DNA from: Terriglobia bacterium
GTDB lineage: Bacteria; Acidobacteriota; Terriglobia; Terriglobales; Acidobacteriaceae
Assembly (NCBI GenBank): GCA_020073465.1
Contig: JAIQFC010000005.1
Coordinates: forward strand, 284,452 to 348,451
Length of the DNA: 64,000 bases
Reading direction: 5' to 3'
The notes under the pieces were generated by a model. It saw nothing but the letters and a program-made list of their open reading frames with translations, did no database searches and was not told the origin of the DNA. Each line of letters starts with the position of its first letter. The stretch's first letter is position 1. This document shows, piece by piece, positions 52,825-63,747 of the stretch. The translations under genes were made by a program, and so were the position numbers.

Positions 52825-52849
52825 GAGCCTGCCCTGAGCGGAGTCGAAG
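52825..52849 (+). repeat. 25-bp module (GAGCCTGCCCTGAGC...) free-standing copy
   Basis: This is the same 25-base module as at 14987-15011, with two substitutions, lying ~50 bases after the mntR stop codon. Confidence 0.7.
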
Positions 52850-52960
52850 GGGCGGGCGTCCTCGCCCCCCTGACGTTCGGTTGCACCCAGAATTCGGGCT
52901 ATGAAGTGTGCGTGGGACCTGAACTCCGGGCGAAGAAGCAAAAGGGACCATCAAACTCCA

Positions 52961-53039
52961 GCCCGTAGGGGCGGCATACAATAGCCCAGGACATAAGTCC
53001 TGGGTAAGTCTCCAACATGGAACCGAGTCCCGTAGGGAC
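52961..53039 (+). repeat. Three-hairpin repeat, copy e
   Basis: GCCC-GTA-GGGGC (52961-52972), CCCAGGAC-ATAA-GTCCTGGG (52985-53004) and GTCCC-GTA-GGGAC (53027-53039). It lies between mntR and the mntH promoter. Confidence 0.85.
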
Positions 53040-53126
53040 GGCACGAGATCCTCAGACAATCTTTTCCCCTGAGGCTGCGACCCTGCTTCGACCTCCCACA
53101 ATCTCGCGATGACTCCGATTACCAAA

Positions 53127-53167
53127 GTTAACCGTAGTTAATCAATTTCGGTGTATACTCGTTAACC
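53127..53167 (+). promoter_or_regulatory. mntH promoter with MntR-type operator sites
   Basis: GTTAACCGTAGTTAAT (53127-53142) matches the mntR operator form GTTAACC-N4-TTAA. TATACT (53154-53159) is a -10 candidate, and a further GTTAACC half-site (53161-53167) covers the expected transcription start. The spacing to a good -35 element is not canonical. Confidence 0.6.
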
Positions 53168-53212
53168 ATGGAAACCGTGGGGATGAACTGCCTGGGGGAA
53201 CGCATTAGATGA
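53168..53212 (+). CDS. 14-codon upstream reading frame coupled to mntH
   Basis: ATG(53168) opens METVGMNCLGERIR and stops with a TGA (53210-53212) that overlaps the mntH ATG as ATGA. The ATG would lie one or two bases after the predicted transcription start. Translation of this leader would deliver ribosomes to mntH. It is supported by position only. Confidence 0.4.
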   Translation: METVGMNCLGERIR

Positions 53213-54606
53213 GCCCTGCCGACGAGCCCGACGTCAACGCCCCCACCCCCCACCTCTCCCTCGAAAACGTCCACAGCACCGTCGAAGTCCCCCACCACCG
53301 CGCCGGATTCTGGGACCAATGGCGCGCCTTCGTCGGCCCCGCCATTCTCGTCAGCGTCGGCTACATGGACCCGGGCAACTGGGGCACCGATCTGCAAGCC
53401 GGCGCTCAGTACAAATACGGACTGCTCTGGGTCGTCGGCCTCGCCAGCCTCATGGCCATCTTCATGCAGGTGATTTCTGCGCGATTGGGCGTAGTCACGG
53501 GAAAAGACCTCGCCCAATGCTGCCGCGACTGGTATCCCGGTTGGACCCGCTGGCCCAACTGGCTGATGAGCGAGATCGCCATCGGCGCCTGCGATCTGGC
53601 CGAAGTCCTGGGCAGCGCCGTCGCCCTCAACCTGCTGTTCCACATCCCGCTCCTGTGGGCCGTGATCATTACCGGCGTAGACGTGCTGCTGCTCCTCGCC
53701 CTGCAAAGCTTCGGAATGCGCGCCATCGAGGCCGTGGTCCTGCTGCTGATCGCCACCATCGCCGTCTGCTACTTCATCGAAATTTTCGTTCTTCCCCAAA
53801 CTCAACCCCACTTCCTGGAAATGGGACGCGCCCTCGTCTCCCCGCGCTTCCGCCAATCTGGCATGTTGTACGTCGCCGTCGGCATCATCGGCGCCACCGT
53901 GATGCCTCACAACCTCTACCTGCATTCCGCCCTGGTCCAAAGCCGCAAGCTGCAGAAGGACACTCGTTCCATTCGCCGCGCGATCCAATTCAATACGCTC
54001 GACTCCATCGTCGCTTTGACCGTAGCCTTTTTCGTCAACGCCGCGATTCTAGTGCTGGCCGCGACCGTGTTCTTCGGCAAGGAAAGCGTGACGCTGTTGG
54101 AAGGCCAGGTCATCCACTTCGCCGCCAGCAGCGACTGGATTCGCGTCGCCTACCTGACGCTTGCGCCTTTACTCGGCACCGCGCTCGCCAGCACTCTATT
54201 TGCCGTGGCCCTGCTGGCCAGCGGCCAGAGCAGCACCATCACTGGCACCCTTGCCGGACAGGTCGTGATGGAAGGCTTCATGCACTGGCGCATCAAGCCC
54301 TGGGTGCGCCGCCTGATCACGCGCACGCTGGCCATCCTGCCAGCAGTCTTCATCATCGGCCTGCGCGGCGACAGCAGCGTCACCGACTTGCTGATCCTGA
54401 GCCAAGTCGTGCTCGCGCTCCAGCTCCCCTTCGCAATGTTCCCACTGCTGCATTTCACCAGCTCCGAAAAGCGAATGGGAAAGTGGAAGAACGGCCGGTT
54501 CCTGCTGATCGCGGGGTGGGCCAGTGCTATTCTGATCGCCGCTATGGACCTCTACAGCCTGCCCGAGTCGCTGAAGGCCGCCTGGCAGGTCATCACCGGC
54601 GGATGA
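53209..54606 (+). CDS. mntH: Nramp-family divalent metal (manganese) transporter
   Basis: This 465-residue proton-coupled importer has 11 predicted membrane segments. The metal-binding motif on segment 1 is YMDPGNWGTDLQAG (~residues 48-61) and segment 6 carries GATVMPHNLYLHS (~228-240), both canonical for Nramp. GGGGGAAC is 10 bases before the ATG. With the DtxR/MntR gene upstream it forms a manganese uptake module. A GGCGGACA-CTCT-TGTCCGCC hairpin with a T run follows the stop codon. Confidence 0.94.
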   Translation: MSPADEPDVNAPTPHLSLENVHSTVEVPHHRAGFWDQWRAFVGPAILVSVGYMDPGNWGTDLQAGAQYKYGLLWVVGLASLMAIFMQVISARLGVVTGKDLAQCCRDWYPGWTRWPNWLMSEIAIGACDLAEVLGSAVALNLLFHIPLLWAVIITGVDVLLLLALQSFGMRAIEAVVLLLIATIAVCYFIEIFVLPQTQPHFLEMGRALVSPRFRQSGMLYVAVGIIGATVMPHNLYLHSALVQSRKLQKDTRSIRRAIQFNTLDSIVALTVAFFVNAAILVLAATVFFGKESVTLLEGQVIHFAASSDWIRVAYLTLAPLLGTALASTLFAVALLASGQSSTITGTLAGQVVMEGFMHWRIKPWVRRLITRTLAILPAVFIIGLRGDSSVTDLLILSQVVLALQLPFAMFPLLHFTSSEKRMGKWKNGRFLLIAGWASAILIAAMDLYSLPESLKAAWQVITGG

Positions 54607-54620
54607 GGTGCTCAGATTCG

Positions 54621-54653
54621 TGTGGGGCGGACACTCTTGTCCGCCATTTTTCG
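54621..54653 (+). terminator. Repeat-derived hairpin terminator after mntH
   Basis: GGCGGACA-CTCT-TGTCCGCC (54626-54645) followed by ATTTTTCGATTTT. The same GTGTGGGGCGGACACTC repeat follows acnA and lies inside the gene at 18728. Confidence 0.65.
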
Positions 54654-54668
54654 ATTTTGCTGTGAAAG

Positions 54669-54733
54669 GGCGCGGCTTCAAGCCGCGCCGTATGTTCCGC
54701 AAAATTCGCGGCTTTAGGCGCTGAGGGCGACTA
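54669..54733 (+). repeat. Family 2 repeat (GCTTCAAGC hairpin plus GGCTTTAGGCGCTGAGGG)
   Basis: GGCGCGGCTT-C-AAGCCGCGCC (54669-54689) is a perfect 10-bp stem. About 25 bases later GGCTTTAGGCGCTGAGGG follows, as in the copies at 19835 and 59197, each with a different stem sequence. Confidence 0.7.
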
Positions 54734-54793
54734 CGGCCGGCACAACGAAATTCTTATCACGTTGGTGAAACTGGAAGGCCCGAGACCAAAACC

Positions 54794-55210
54794 ATGTACG
54801 AAACCATTCTCGTAACGCTCGACGGCACCCCGTCCGACCGCGCCATTATCGAGCACGTCAAACAGCTCGCCAAACTGGCGCATAGCCGCCTGGTCCTGCT
54901 CCACGTCGCCGACGGTTGGGCCGCCCGAACCTACGGCCCCGACGCCATCAGTCCCGAGATCGCGGAAGACACCGCCTACTTGCGCCAGGTCCGCGACGAG
55001 TTCCAGTCCGCCGGCATTCCCACCGAAGCCGAGCTGGCGTACGGCGAACCCGCCGACCAGATCATCAAATGGGTCGAGAAGAAGCGCTGTGACCTGGTCG
55101 CCATGAGCACCCACGGGCACCGCTTCCTCGCCGACGTTTTTCTCGGCGCCACCGCCACTCGAGTTCGCCATAGTATCAGCATCCCGGTGCTGCTTCTCCG
55201 GGCAAAGTAA
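54794..55210 (+). CDS. Universal stress protein (UspA family)
   Basis: This 138-residue single Usp domain begins MYETILVTLDGTPSDRAIIE and ends DLVAMSTHGHRFLADVFLGA, then VRHSISIPVLLLR. The ATP-binding G-x2-G-x9-G(S/T) signature is imperfect here (THGHRFLADVFLGAT lacks the second Gly), so nucleotide binding is uncertain. It follows the manganese transporter on the same strand and is 16 bases before the next gene, suggesting co-transcription with the latter. Confidence 0.9.
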   Translation: MYETILVTLDGTPSDRAIIEHVKQLAKLAHSRLVLLHVADGWAARTYGPDAISPEIAEDTAYLRQVRDEFQSAGIPTEAELAYGEPADQIIKWVEKKRCDLVAMSTHGHRFLADVFLGATATRVRHSISIPVLLLRAK

Positions 55211-55226
55211 CCGTTCGACTGCATCC

Positions 55227-56021
55227 ATGATCCGGCCGCTATCCATTTCACTGCTATCATTGGTTGCAGCCGTCTCGCTCGCCGCCTCAGCCCAGCAACC
55301 GCCCAACGACCCGTCAGCCAATCCCGGCCGGCCAACCGTCTCCACGCCCGCCACCCTCACTCCCGTCGGTTATCTCCAGTTTGAAAGCGGATTCCTGGAT
55401 GCGACCCACTCTCCAGAGTTCTCTTCACAGGCGAGTTTCAATGAGGTGATCAAGCTCTCCCTGGCGCGCCGCATCGAATTGTTGGCCTCGACCGAGCCGT
55501 TTGCGCATTCCCACGCAGAAGGTCAATCCGCAAACGGGACAGGCGGCGTGTCTCTCGGAACTCAAGTTGTTCTCCACGCCGGAGAGGGAACTCGGCCCAC
55601 GATTGCCCTGAGTTATTTCCGCCAGGTCAACGGCGGAGATGCGCCCGACCTCGACGTTGGCAGCGCCCAGAACTCCGCCCTGCTGCTGGTCAGCGCCGAC
55701 GTAAAGGGCTTTCACTACGACACCAACTACCTCTTCAATGAAGTCATCGACACCGGGATTCGCCGGGCCCAGTTCGGGCAGACGCTCTCGGTCTCCCATC
55801 CGTTGGGGAGGAAGCTCGGCGTGTCCGGAGAAATATGGCATTTCACCCAGCCCTTTCTCCGCGGCAACGCCGTGGGCAATTTGTGGGCTCTGAACTACAA
55901 CCTGCGTAGAAACCTCGTCCTGGACGCTGGCTTCAACCGGGGACTCACCAGCACCTCCACCCGCTGGGAAGTCTTCGCCGGATTCACTTACCTGCTGCCC
56001 CACAAGCTCCTTCCCCGGTGA
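55227..56021 (+). CDS. Outer-membrane-like secreted protein
   Basis: This 264-residue protein has a signal peptide (MIRPLSISLLSLVAAVSLAA to SAQQ) and a Pro-rich linker. A series of amphipathic strands begins VGYLQFESGFLDATHSPEFS and ends in WEVFAGFTYLLPHKLLPR. The arrangement resembles the PF13557 'phenol MetA-like' barrel family. No pathway genes adjoin it, so the substrate is unknown. It starts 16 bases after the universal stress gene; the ribosome site is weak. Confidence 0.65.
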   Translation: MIRPLSISLLSLVAAVSLAASAQQPPNDPSANPGRPTVSTPATLTPVGYLQFESGFLDATHSPEFSSQASFNEVIKLSLARRIELLASTEPFAHSHAEGQSANGTGGVSLGTQVVLHAGEGTRPTIALSYFRQVNGGDAPDLDVGSAQNSALLLVSADVKGFHYDTNYLFNEVIDTGIRRAQFGQTLSVSHPLGRKLGVSGEIWHFTQPFLRGNAVGNLWALNYNLRRNLVLDAGFNRGLTSTSTRWEVFAGFTYLLPHKLLPR

Positions 56022-56037
56022 AGCTGTTGAGATCTCG

Positions 56038-56122
56038 GTCCCGGAGGGACCACTGACAATAGCCCGGCGTTTCCAACGCCGGGTATAGCCGCGAGTATGA
56101 GATACGCGTCCCGGAGGGACGC
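56038..56122 (+). repeat. Three-hairpin repeat, copy f
   Basis: GTCCC-GGA-GGGAC (56038-56050), CCCGGCGTT-TCC-AACGCCGGG (56063-56083) and GCGTCCC-GGA-GGGACGC (56106-56122). It begins 17 bases after the preceding stop codon. Confidence 0.85.
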
Positions 56123-56313
56123 TCGAAAACTACCCAAACATTCCAATGCGGATAGATTCTCCCTGCTCTCCATGCTCCCGCTCTCCGCACCTTCTTGATT
56201 TTTTCCCATCACGCGATGAACCCACCCTACGCAATCTCCCTCCGAACCAATTACACTATTAGGTTAATCCGCACTGCGCTGACGCCGCAGTCGTTTCCCA
56301 GGAAGGCCATCCT

Positions 56314-59124
<2,811 letters not shown>

Positions 59125-59125
59125 G

Positions 59126-59150
59126 TGTGGGGCGGACACTCCTGTCCGCC
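59126..59150 (+). repeat. GTGTGGGGCGGACACTC hairpin repeat after acnA
   Basis: GGCGGACA-CTCC-TGTCCGCC (59131-59150) is perfect and begins just after the acnA stop codon. No T run follows. Confidence 0.7.
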
Positions 59151-59196
59151 TCCCCTGCGGCGCGCCGTAAGTCGCTCGGTGAATGGTTTTGGGAAG

Positions 59197-59258
59197 GGCA
59201 CGGCTTCTAGCCGTGCCGCTCGTGAACGAAAGAGTGTGGGCTTTCAGCCCCTGAGGGA
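59197..59258 (+). repeat. Family 2 repeat (GCTTCTAGC hairpin)
   Basis: GGCACGGCT-TCT-AGCCGTGCC (59197-59217), then ~20 bases, then GGGCTTTCAGCCCCTGAGGG. The stem differs from that of the copy at 54669 at paired positions. Confidence 0.7.
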
Positions 59259-59397
59259 CTTAAGCGGAGTTCCTCAGCCCGACACTATCAATACCCATCC
59301 TTCGGCAAGCACGAGGGGGGAAGCAGCCTCCGCGGGCACGCTCCTCCGAACAAGGCCGCAAAGAAGTAGTCCAACCCTCGAACGAAAGGTGCGAAGC

Positions 59398-60597
59398 ATG
59401 AAAACCAAAAGAGGTGTAATCGGAATCCTCACCGGCGGCGGCGACGTCCCCGGCTTGAACCCCGCCATCCGCGCCGTAACCATCCGCGCCTTGCGCGAGG
59501 GCTGCGAAGTGATTGGCATCCGCCGCGGTTGGGCCGGGCTGGTCGACATGGTCCGCGACAAGGACTATGACAACAGCGAAAGCTACCAGACCTTGTCCGA
59601 GGATCTGGTCAACCGCACCGGCCGCACCGGCGGCACGTTCCTGCACACCTCGCGCACCAATCCCAGCAAAGTGAAGAAGGACAGCGTTCCGGTTCACCTG
59701 CAGTCTGCCTATAACGCCGAGAAGAACGACTTGACTCCGGAGGTCCTGAAGAACCTCGATTGGCTTGGCATCGACTACCTCATCCCCATCGGCGGCGACG
59801 ACACGCTGAGCTACGGTGTGCGTCTGTATCAGGAAGGCGTCAAGGTCGTCGCCATCCCCAAGACAATGGACAACGACGTCCCTGGGACGGATTACTGTAT
59901 CGGGTTCAGCACCTGCGTGACCCGCACCATTTCCATGACCAACAGCCTGCGGACCAGCGCGGGGTCGCATGAACGGTTCATGGTGCTCGAAGTCTTTGGG
60001 CGGTATGCGGGATTCACCGCCATGCTGCCGACCATGGCGGGAGCGGCGAACCGGTGCGTGATTCCGGAGCACAAATTCGACATCGAGCGGCTCACCGAGT
60101 TGCTGGTCTCGGACCGGCAGAAGAATCCCAGCCATTATTCCGTTGTGCTGGTCTCCGAAGGAGCAATGTTTCAGGGCGGAGAAATGATCTTCGAGGCTGA
60201 GACCACCGACGCCTTCGGCCACAAGAAACTCGGCGGCATCGGCGACCTGGTCTCCGAAAAGTTGAAGGAACTGTCCCCCAAGTACAACAACGGGAAGACC
60301 ATCGACACCATCAACCAGAAACTCGGCTACCTGGTTCGCTGCGGCGATCCCGATGCCATCGACTCCATCGTCCCCATGGCCTATGGCAACCTCGCCCTGG
60401 ACTTGCTCCTGAGCAAGATCCACGGACGCCTGGTCGTCCTCAGAAATGGCCGCTACGACAACATGCCCATCGACACCGTCACTGCCTCGAAAAAAGTTGT
60501 GAACGTAAAAGAGCAGTACAACATCGACCGCCTCCGCCCCCACTACAAAAGCTTCGAGATGAAACCGCTCTTCATTATGACGAGCGAAATGGGATAG
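59398..60597 (+). CDS. pfp: 6-phosphofructokinase, probably PPi-dependent
   Basis: This 399-residue enzyme phosphorylates fructose 6-phosphate. Motifs are ILTGGGDVPGLNPAIRAV (residues 10-27), GGDDTLSYG (132-140), PKTMDNDVPGTDYCIGF (154-170) with catalytic Asp158/Asp160, and TAMLPTMAG. In ATP-using enzymes the positions equivalent to Asp135 and Lys155 are Gly (GGDGS and PGTID). The Asp/Lys pair marks PPi-using enzymes. The start at 59398 has AAAGGTG upstream. PPi use is inferred; it would make the step reversible. It stands alone after acnA. Confidence 0.88.
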   Translation: MKTKRGVIGILTGGGDVPGLNPAIRAVTIRALREGCEVIGIRRGWAGLVDMVRDKDYDNSESYQTLSEDLVNRTGRTGGTFLHTSRTNPSKVKKDSVPVHLQSAYNAEKNDLTPEVLKNLDWLGIDYLIPIGGDDTLSYGVRLYQEGVKVVAIPKTMDNDVPGTDYCIGFSTCVTRTISMTNSLRTSAGSHERFMVLEVFGRYAGFTAMLPTMAGAANRCVIPEHKFDIERLTELLVSDRQKNPSHYSVVLVSEGAMFQGGEMIFEAETTDAFGHKKLGGIGDLVSEKLKELSPKYNNGKTIDTINQKLGYLVRCGDPDAIDSIVPMAYGNLALDLLLSKIHGRLVVLRNGRYDNMPIDTVTASKKVVNVKEQYNIDRLRPHYKSFEMKPLFIMTSEMG

Positions 60598-60756
60598 GAG
60601 CCGGCTGGCGCCTTAGTTTGTTGAAGGATGGGTTCCACTGTCGTTACCTCGCCTGGAATTTCCGCCGGCTGCCCTCGCTCTCCGTGCTGTGTCCTGAATC
60701 ACTGACCGGCTCGTGACGCCGGTTTACAGTTGAGCAGCATCGTGGGACCCGCACCC

Positions 60757-61329
60757 ATGTCAACCTGCTCACCCGCCGTGGACGAAATCGAGCAGTACCG
60801 CACTTCCGTGACGCGATACATCCGCTATCTCGTTCGGGATGCCAGCGACGCGGAAGACCTCGCCCAAGAAACGCTTCTCCGCGCACATCGTCAGCGCAGC
60901 ACGTTGCGGGACCCGGCCGCCCTGGAGAGCTGGCTTTACCAGATTGCCACCCACATCAGCATCGACGTCCTACGTCAGCGTGCGCGCGCCGTTCAGCGCC
61001 AGGTGGATACGCCCGTCGACGAGTTGCCCATCGCAGATCAGGCTCGCCCGTCCCCGCTCACCATCATCCGCCAAACCGAGATGAGTGAGTGCGTGCAGCA
61101 CTACGTTGCCAATCTCTCCGATGCTTACAAGTCCGCGCTCCTGCTGCACGATGCTGATGGTCTGACTTCCGAAGAGATCGCCCACCTGCTCCAGGTTCCG
61201 CTGACCACGGTCAAGATGCGCCTGCACCGCGCTCGCCGCCAGCTGCAGGCTTCCTTGAATAGCGCCTGCGCCTTCGGACGCGATGAGCGAGGCGTATTCA
61301 TCTGCGAACCGAAGCCGGACCGCAAGTAA
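60757..61329 (+). CDS. ECF-type RNA polymerase sigma factor
   Basis: This 190-residue protein starts at ATG 60757 (GTG 60742 and TTG 60730 are alternatives). Sigma region 2 is at YRTSVTRYIRYLVRDASDAE, then DLAQETLLRAHRQRSTL and LYQIATHISIDVLRQRAR. Region 4 is at LSDAYKSALLLHDADGLTSE to TTVKMRLHRARRQL, a helix-turn-helix. No anti-sigma gene is adjacent; the neighbours are a small membrane protein and an AhpD-like protein on the opposite strand. The trigger and regulon are unknown. Confidence 0.9.
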   Translation: MSTCSPAVDEIEQYRTSVTRYIRYLVRDASDAEDLAQETLLRAHRQRSTLRDPAALESWLYQIATHISIDVLRQRARAVQRQVDTPVDELPIADQARPSPLTIIRQTEMSECVQHYVANLSDAYKSALLLHDADGLTSEEIAHLLQVPLTTVKMRLHRARRQLQASLNSACAFGRDERGVFICEPKPDRK

Positions 61330-61347
61330 TCGTTCCAATCTGCTTGC

Positions 61348-61803
61348 TCACCGCCCCACCGTTTGTCCCTGCTCCCGGTCTCGACGACTCACATCTTCCC
61401 TGGGCCCACAGCAGCACCAGCCCGAACCCGTCGTGGCCATCGAATTCCTATCCAGCAACGACTTCAGTAGACTCGCAACTCCGATCACGATCAGAGCAAT
61501 AGGAAACAGCGGCAGCTTCAAGCCGAAGAACGCGCTCAGACCCGCGATCAGCGCAAGCATCCCCGCCACCAGGCTGAACCCGCTCATCCGGATCCGGTTG
61601 AAATAGCGAGTCGCGTTAAGTCCCAGCAGGATCAGCCCTGCCGCGATCAGCCAGCTCCCCTGCGGGACCTGCTTCTCGGGCACCAGCCAGATCGTGCCAA
61701 TCGTGACCAGAAGCACTCCCCACCCGAAATCTTCCAAACGCTTGTTCAAGACGCCCTTCCTCGTTTCTTCATCCACTGAAATCTGATTGCCTTGCGTGGT
61801 CAT
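61348..61803 (-). CDS. Small multi-pass membrane protein
   Basis: This 151-residue product starts MTTQGNQISVDEETRKGVLN, with GGGAGG upstream. Four hydrophobic segments are visible: ~34-50 (GWGVLLVTIGTIWLVP), ~54-70 (GSWLIAAGLILLGLNA), ~80-96 (FSLVAGMLALIAGLSAFF) and ~100-117 (LPLFPIALIVIGVASLL). The last two pairs resemble the DUF5668/LiaF-type membrane unit. The tail has a CCC cluster. The function is unknown. It converges on the ECF sigma gene with an 18-base gap. Confidence 0.8.
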   Translation of the reverse strand: MTTQGNQISVDEETRKGVLNKRLEDFGWGVLLVTIGTIWLVPEKQVPQGSWLIAAGLILLGLNATRYFNRIRMSGFSLVAGMLALIAGLSAFFGLKLPLFPIALIVIGVASLLKSLLDRNSMATTGSGWCCCGPREDVSRRDREQGQTVGR

Positions 61804-61927
61804 AACCGCCTCCCGCAAACCCGCCCGCGGAGCCTACAACTGCTGTTCCACCGCAGGTCTCTTCCACACCTGTCAGGACGAACCTTCCCGCGAAAAGGAT
61901 ACAGTCCCCATCCGATTCGCAAACCCG

Positions 61928-62263
61928 TCACTTCCCTGCACGCGCCATCGCCTGCTGCAGAGTCCTTCGTCCGGCGGCCAGCGGTTTGTCCATCCGGTCA
62001 ACCACATCCGCTCCCACCGCCCTGGCAAAGCAATCGAGTCTCTGCATGTTGGCAATGATCCGCAAAGTCTTGTCGACATCCTGCCACGCGCTGCCTTCTC
62101 CCAACGCCCGCGTGACCATCTTCTCCGCGCAAGTTTCGCAGCCCCCGACGATCACCATGGCGATCGGAATCAAGTCCTGAAGCCTGGTTTCCCGTCTCGG
62201 CTGCAAACCCAGCGTTTCCACCACGCTGCTTGCTGAATCAGTCCGCTCCTCTAAAGTTGGCAT
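61928..62263 (-). CDS. AhpD-like (carboxymuconolactone decarboxylase family) protein
   Basis: This 111-residue protein starts MPTLEERTDSASSVVETLGL, with AAGGAGA upstream. The core VIVGGCETCAEKMVTRALGE, then GSAWQDVDKTLRIIANMQ, fits the AhpD-like helical fold with a CxxC redox pair (Cys-Glu-Thr-Cys). The His that usually follows the CxxC (CxxCxxxH) is replaced by Met/Val, so peroxidase-reductant activity is uncertain. It lies near an ECF sigma gene; in other bacteria AhpD-like proteins are common targets of ECF factors. Confidence 0.75.
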   Translation of the reverse strand: MPTLEERTDSASSVVETLGLQPRRETRLQDLIPIAMVIVGGCETCAEKMVTRALGEGSAWQDVDKTLRIIANMQRLDCFARAVGADVVDRMDKPLAAGRRTLQQAMARAGK

Positions 62264-62423
62264 GGCCGTTCTCTCCTTCCGCACCCAGATCCGTTCTTTG
62301 GATGTCCATCTCTAAGGACGAAACCCGCCGGCAAAAGGATACGGGGCAGCGAGGGCCCGCCCGAGACTGGTATTCCGCCGCGAGCAGAGCACGTCTGCGA
62401 CAGAGCCTCCGGAGGGTATCGTC

Positions 62424-62840
62424 ATGCTGTGGCGGCGGTACAATCCTCTTGTGACGCCGTCTGCCGTGGTTTCGTTTGGCGACTGGGCGCCGATGCTGTT
62501 TCTCATCGTGCTGGTCTCGGCTCCGACGCTGCTGCTGGTGCGCAAGTTCGCCAAGTCGGAGACGGCTTGCACCAAGTATGCGAAAGTCCTGTTTTACCTC
62601 AGCCTGACAGGCCCGCTGAGCGTGGCGCTGATCGCTGCGCTGCAAGGTATAGGGAACTTTAATCTCGTGTTTCTCCCTCGCGTCATGGTGTCGCCGATTG
62701 TGTTGCTGGTGATGATCGTCAGCTGGTTGAGCGCCAGCTTTGGTCGCGCAAAATGGCGGGTGTTGTGTGCGATCCTGATCGAGGCCGTAACCTCTGGCGT
62801 ACTGGTGCTACTGATTACCGTAGTCCGCCAAGTGATATGA
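62424..62840 (+). CDS. Small membrane protein
   Basis: This 138-residue protein has GGAGGG 8 bases before the ATG. Four hydrophobic segments are seen: ~24-40 (MLFLIVLVSAPTLLLV), ~55-72 (VLFYLSLTGPLSVALIAA), ~85-102 (RVMVSPIVLLVMIVSWL) and ~112-134 (LCAILIEAVTSGVLVLLITV). No family is recognised. Confidence 0.75.
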   Translation: MLWRRYNPLVTPSAVVSFGDWAPMLFLIVLVSAPTLLLVRKFAKSETACTKYAKVLFYLSLTGPLSVALIAALQGIGNFNLVFLPRVMVSPIVLLVMIVSWLSASFGRAKWRVLCAILIEAVTSGVLVLLITVVRQVI

Positions 62841-62909
62841 AGCCGGCGGGCTGGCCCACCTTCCTGTTGGTTAACCAACCGCCGCGCAGCTTTCCAAGCT
62901 GCCCCACAA

Positions 62910-63737
62910 CTAATTCTCCGTTGGTACCCTTTCGATATGGTCGATCACCACGGTATCGACCGGACCCTTTTTCTGCTCGAGCTTCAGCCCGAGCTGATCC
63001 TGAAGCGCGCTGAGCAAGGAAGGCCCGGAGACATCGTCGGGCGCGCGGTCCGGCACCCATGTCAGTCCGATCTCGTACGTTCCTTTCAGCCCGGTCGCAT
63101 CTCTGACCGGCCGGCCCACCGCTCCCGACAACTCGACGGCGAGTTGCTCGACTGACATTTGAGGGTGATGCATGCGCGCGCGAAAGTTGACTACCGTGGT
63201 GCCGTTCTCGCCGGGCTGGAACACCGGATAACCATCTTTGTCCACGGCGTGCATTGGGGCGCTCGGCGCAGCCGTCGATCCATCCTCCGTGGCCGCCGCC
63301 TTCAGCTTGGGACCATTCTTGGCCACCACCAGCTCGTAGATCGGCATCTCCTTGTCTTCGTGGTGGAGCGCCAGCTTGAACCGCTCCACCAGCAGATTCT
63401 GCAGCATCAGCCGGAACTGCGCCGGCGTGGCGCCCGGCGGGACTCTCGCGTCGACATTGAACGTTTGGGTGTCCAGCCAGCCCGGACCCGACAACTGGAC
63501 ACGCTTGACCTCATACGCCCGCATGAGGAGCGTGGCCATGCTCATGTTGCTGCTGACAAAGTGGGTCGGGTCGGCGGTTCCAGGTCCGCCCCGCATCCCG
63601 CCTCTCGATCCGCCCACGGTGTCGAGCATCGCCACCTTGACCGACGCCACCTCGAATGCGGGCCGGGCGTCGGCGGATTGACCGTAGGTCCCGCGGCAGG
63701 CGAAGACCAAAAGTATCGTTCCCATCGTGCGTTTCAT
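62910..63737 (-). CDS. TIGR03435 family secreted protein
   Basis: This 275-residue protein has AAGGAGC before the ATG and a signal peptide (MKRTMGTILLVFACRGTYGQ). It shows the Acidobacteriota-typical pattern of TIGR03435: PAFEVASVKVAML, SMATLLMRAYEVKRVQLSGP, WLDTQTFNVDARVPPGATPA, MLQNLLVERFKLALHHEDKE with MPIYELVVAKNGPKL, VEQLAVELSGAVGRPVRDAT and GLKGTYEIGLTW. The molecular function is unknown; large paralogue sets occur in soil Acidobacteriota. The preceding gene ends only 10 bases upstream. Confidence 0.92.
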   Translation of the reverse strand: MKRTMGTILLVFACRGTYGQSADARPAFEVASVKVAMLDTVGGSRGGMRGGPGTADPTHFVSSNMSMATLLMRAYEVKRVQLSGPGWLDTQTFNVDARVPPGATPAQFRLMLQNLLVERFKLALHHEDKEMPIYELVVAKNGPKLKAAATEDGSTAAPSAPMHAVDKDGYPVFQPGENGTTVVNFRARMHHPQMSVEQLAVELSGAVGRPVRDATGLKGTYEIGLTWVPDRAPDDVSGPSLLSALQDQLGLKLEQKKGPVDTVVIDHIERVPTEN

Positions 63738-63747
63738 GCAAAGCTCC

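Noticed and set aside
52766..53125. 119-codon minus-strand frame after mntR
   Set aside because: Most of it is encoded by the three-hairpin repeat and the 25-bp module; no ribosome site.
59260..60543. 427-codon minus-strand frame over the phosphofructokinase gene
   Set aside because: Shadow of a conserved gene with catalytic motifs on the plus strand.
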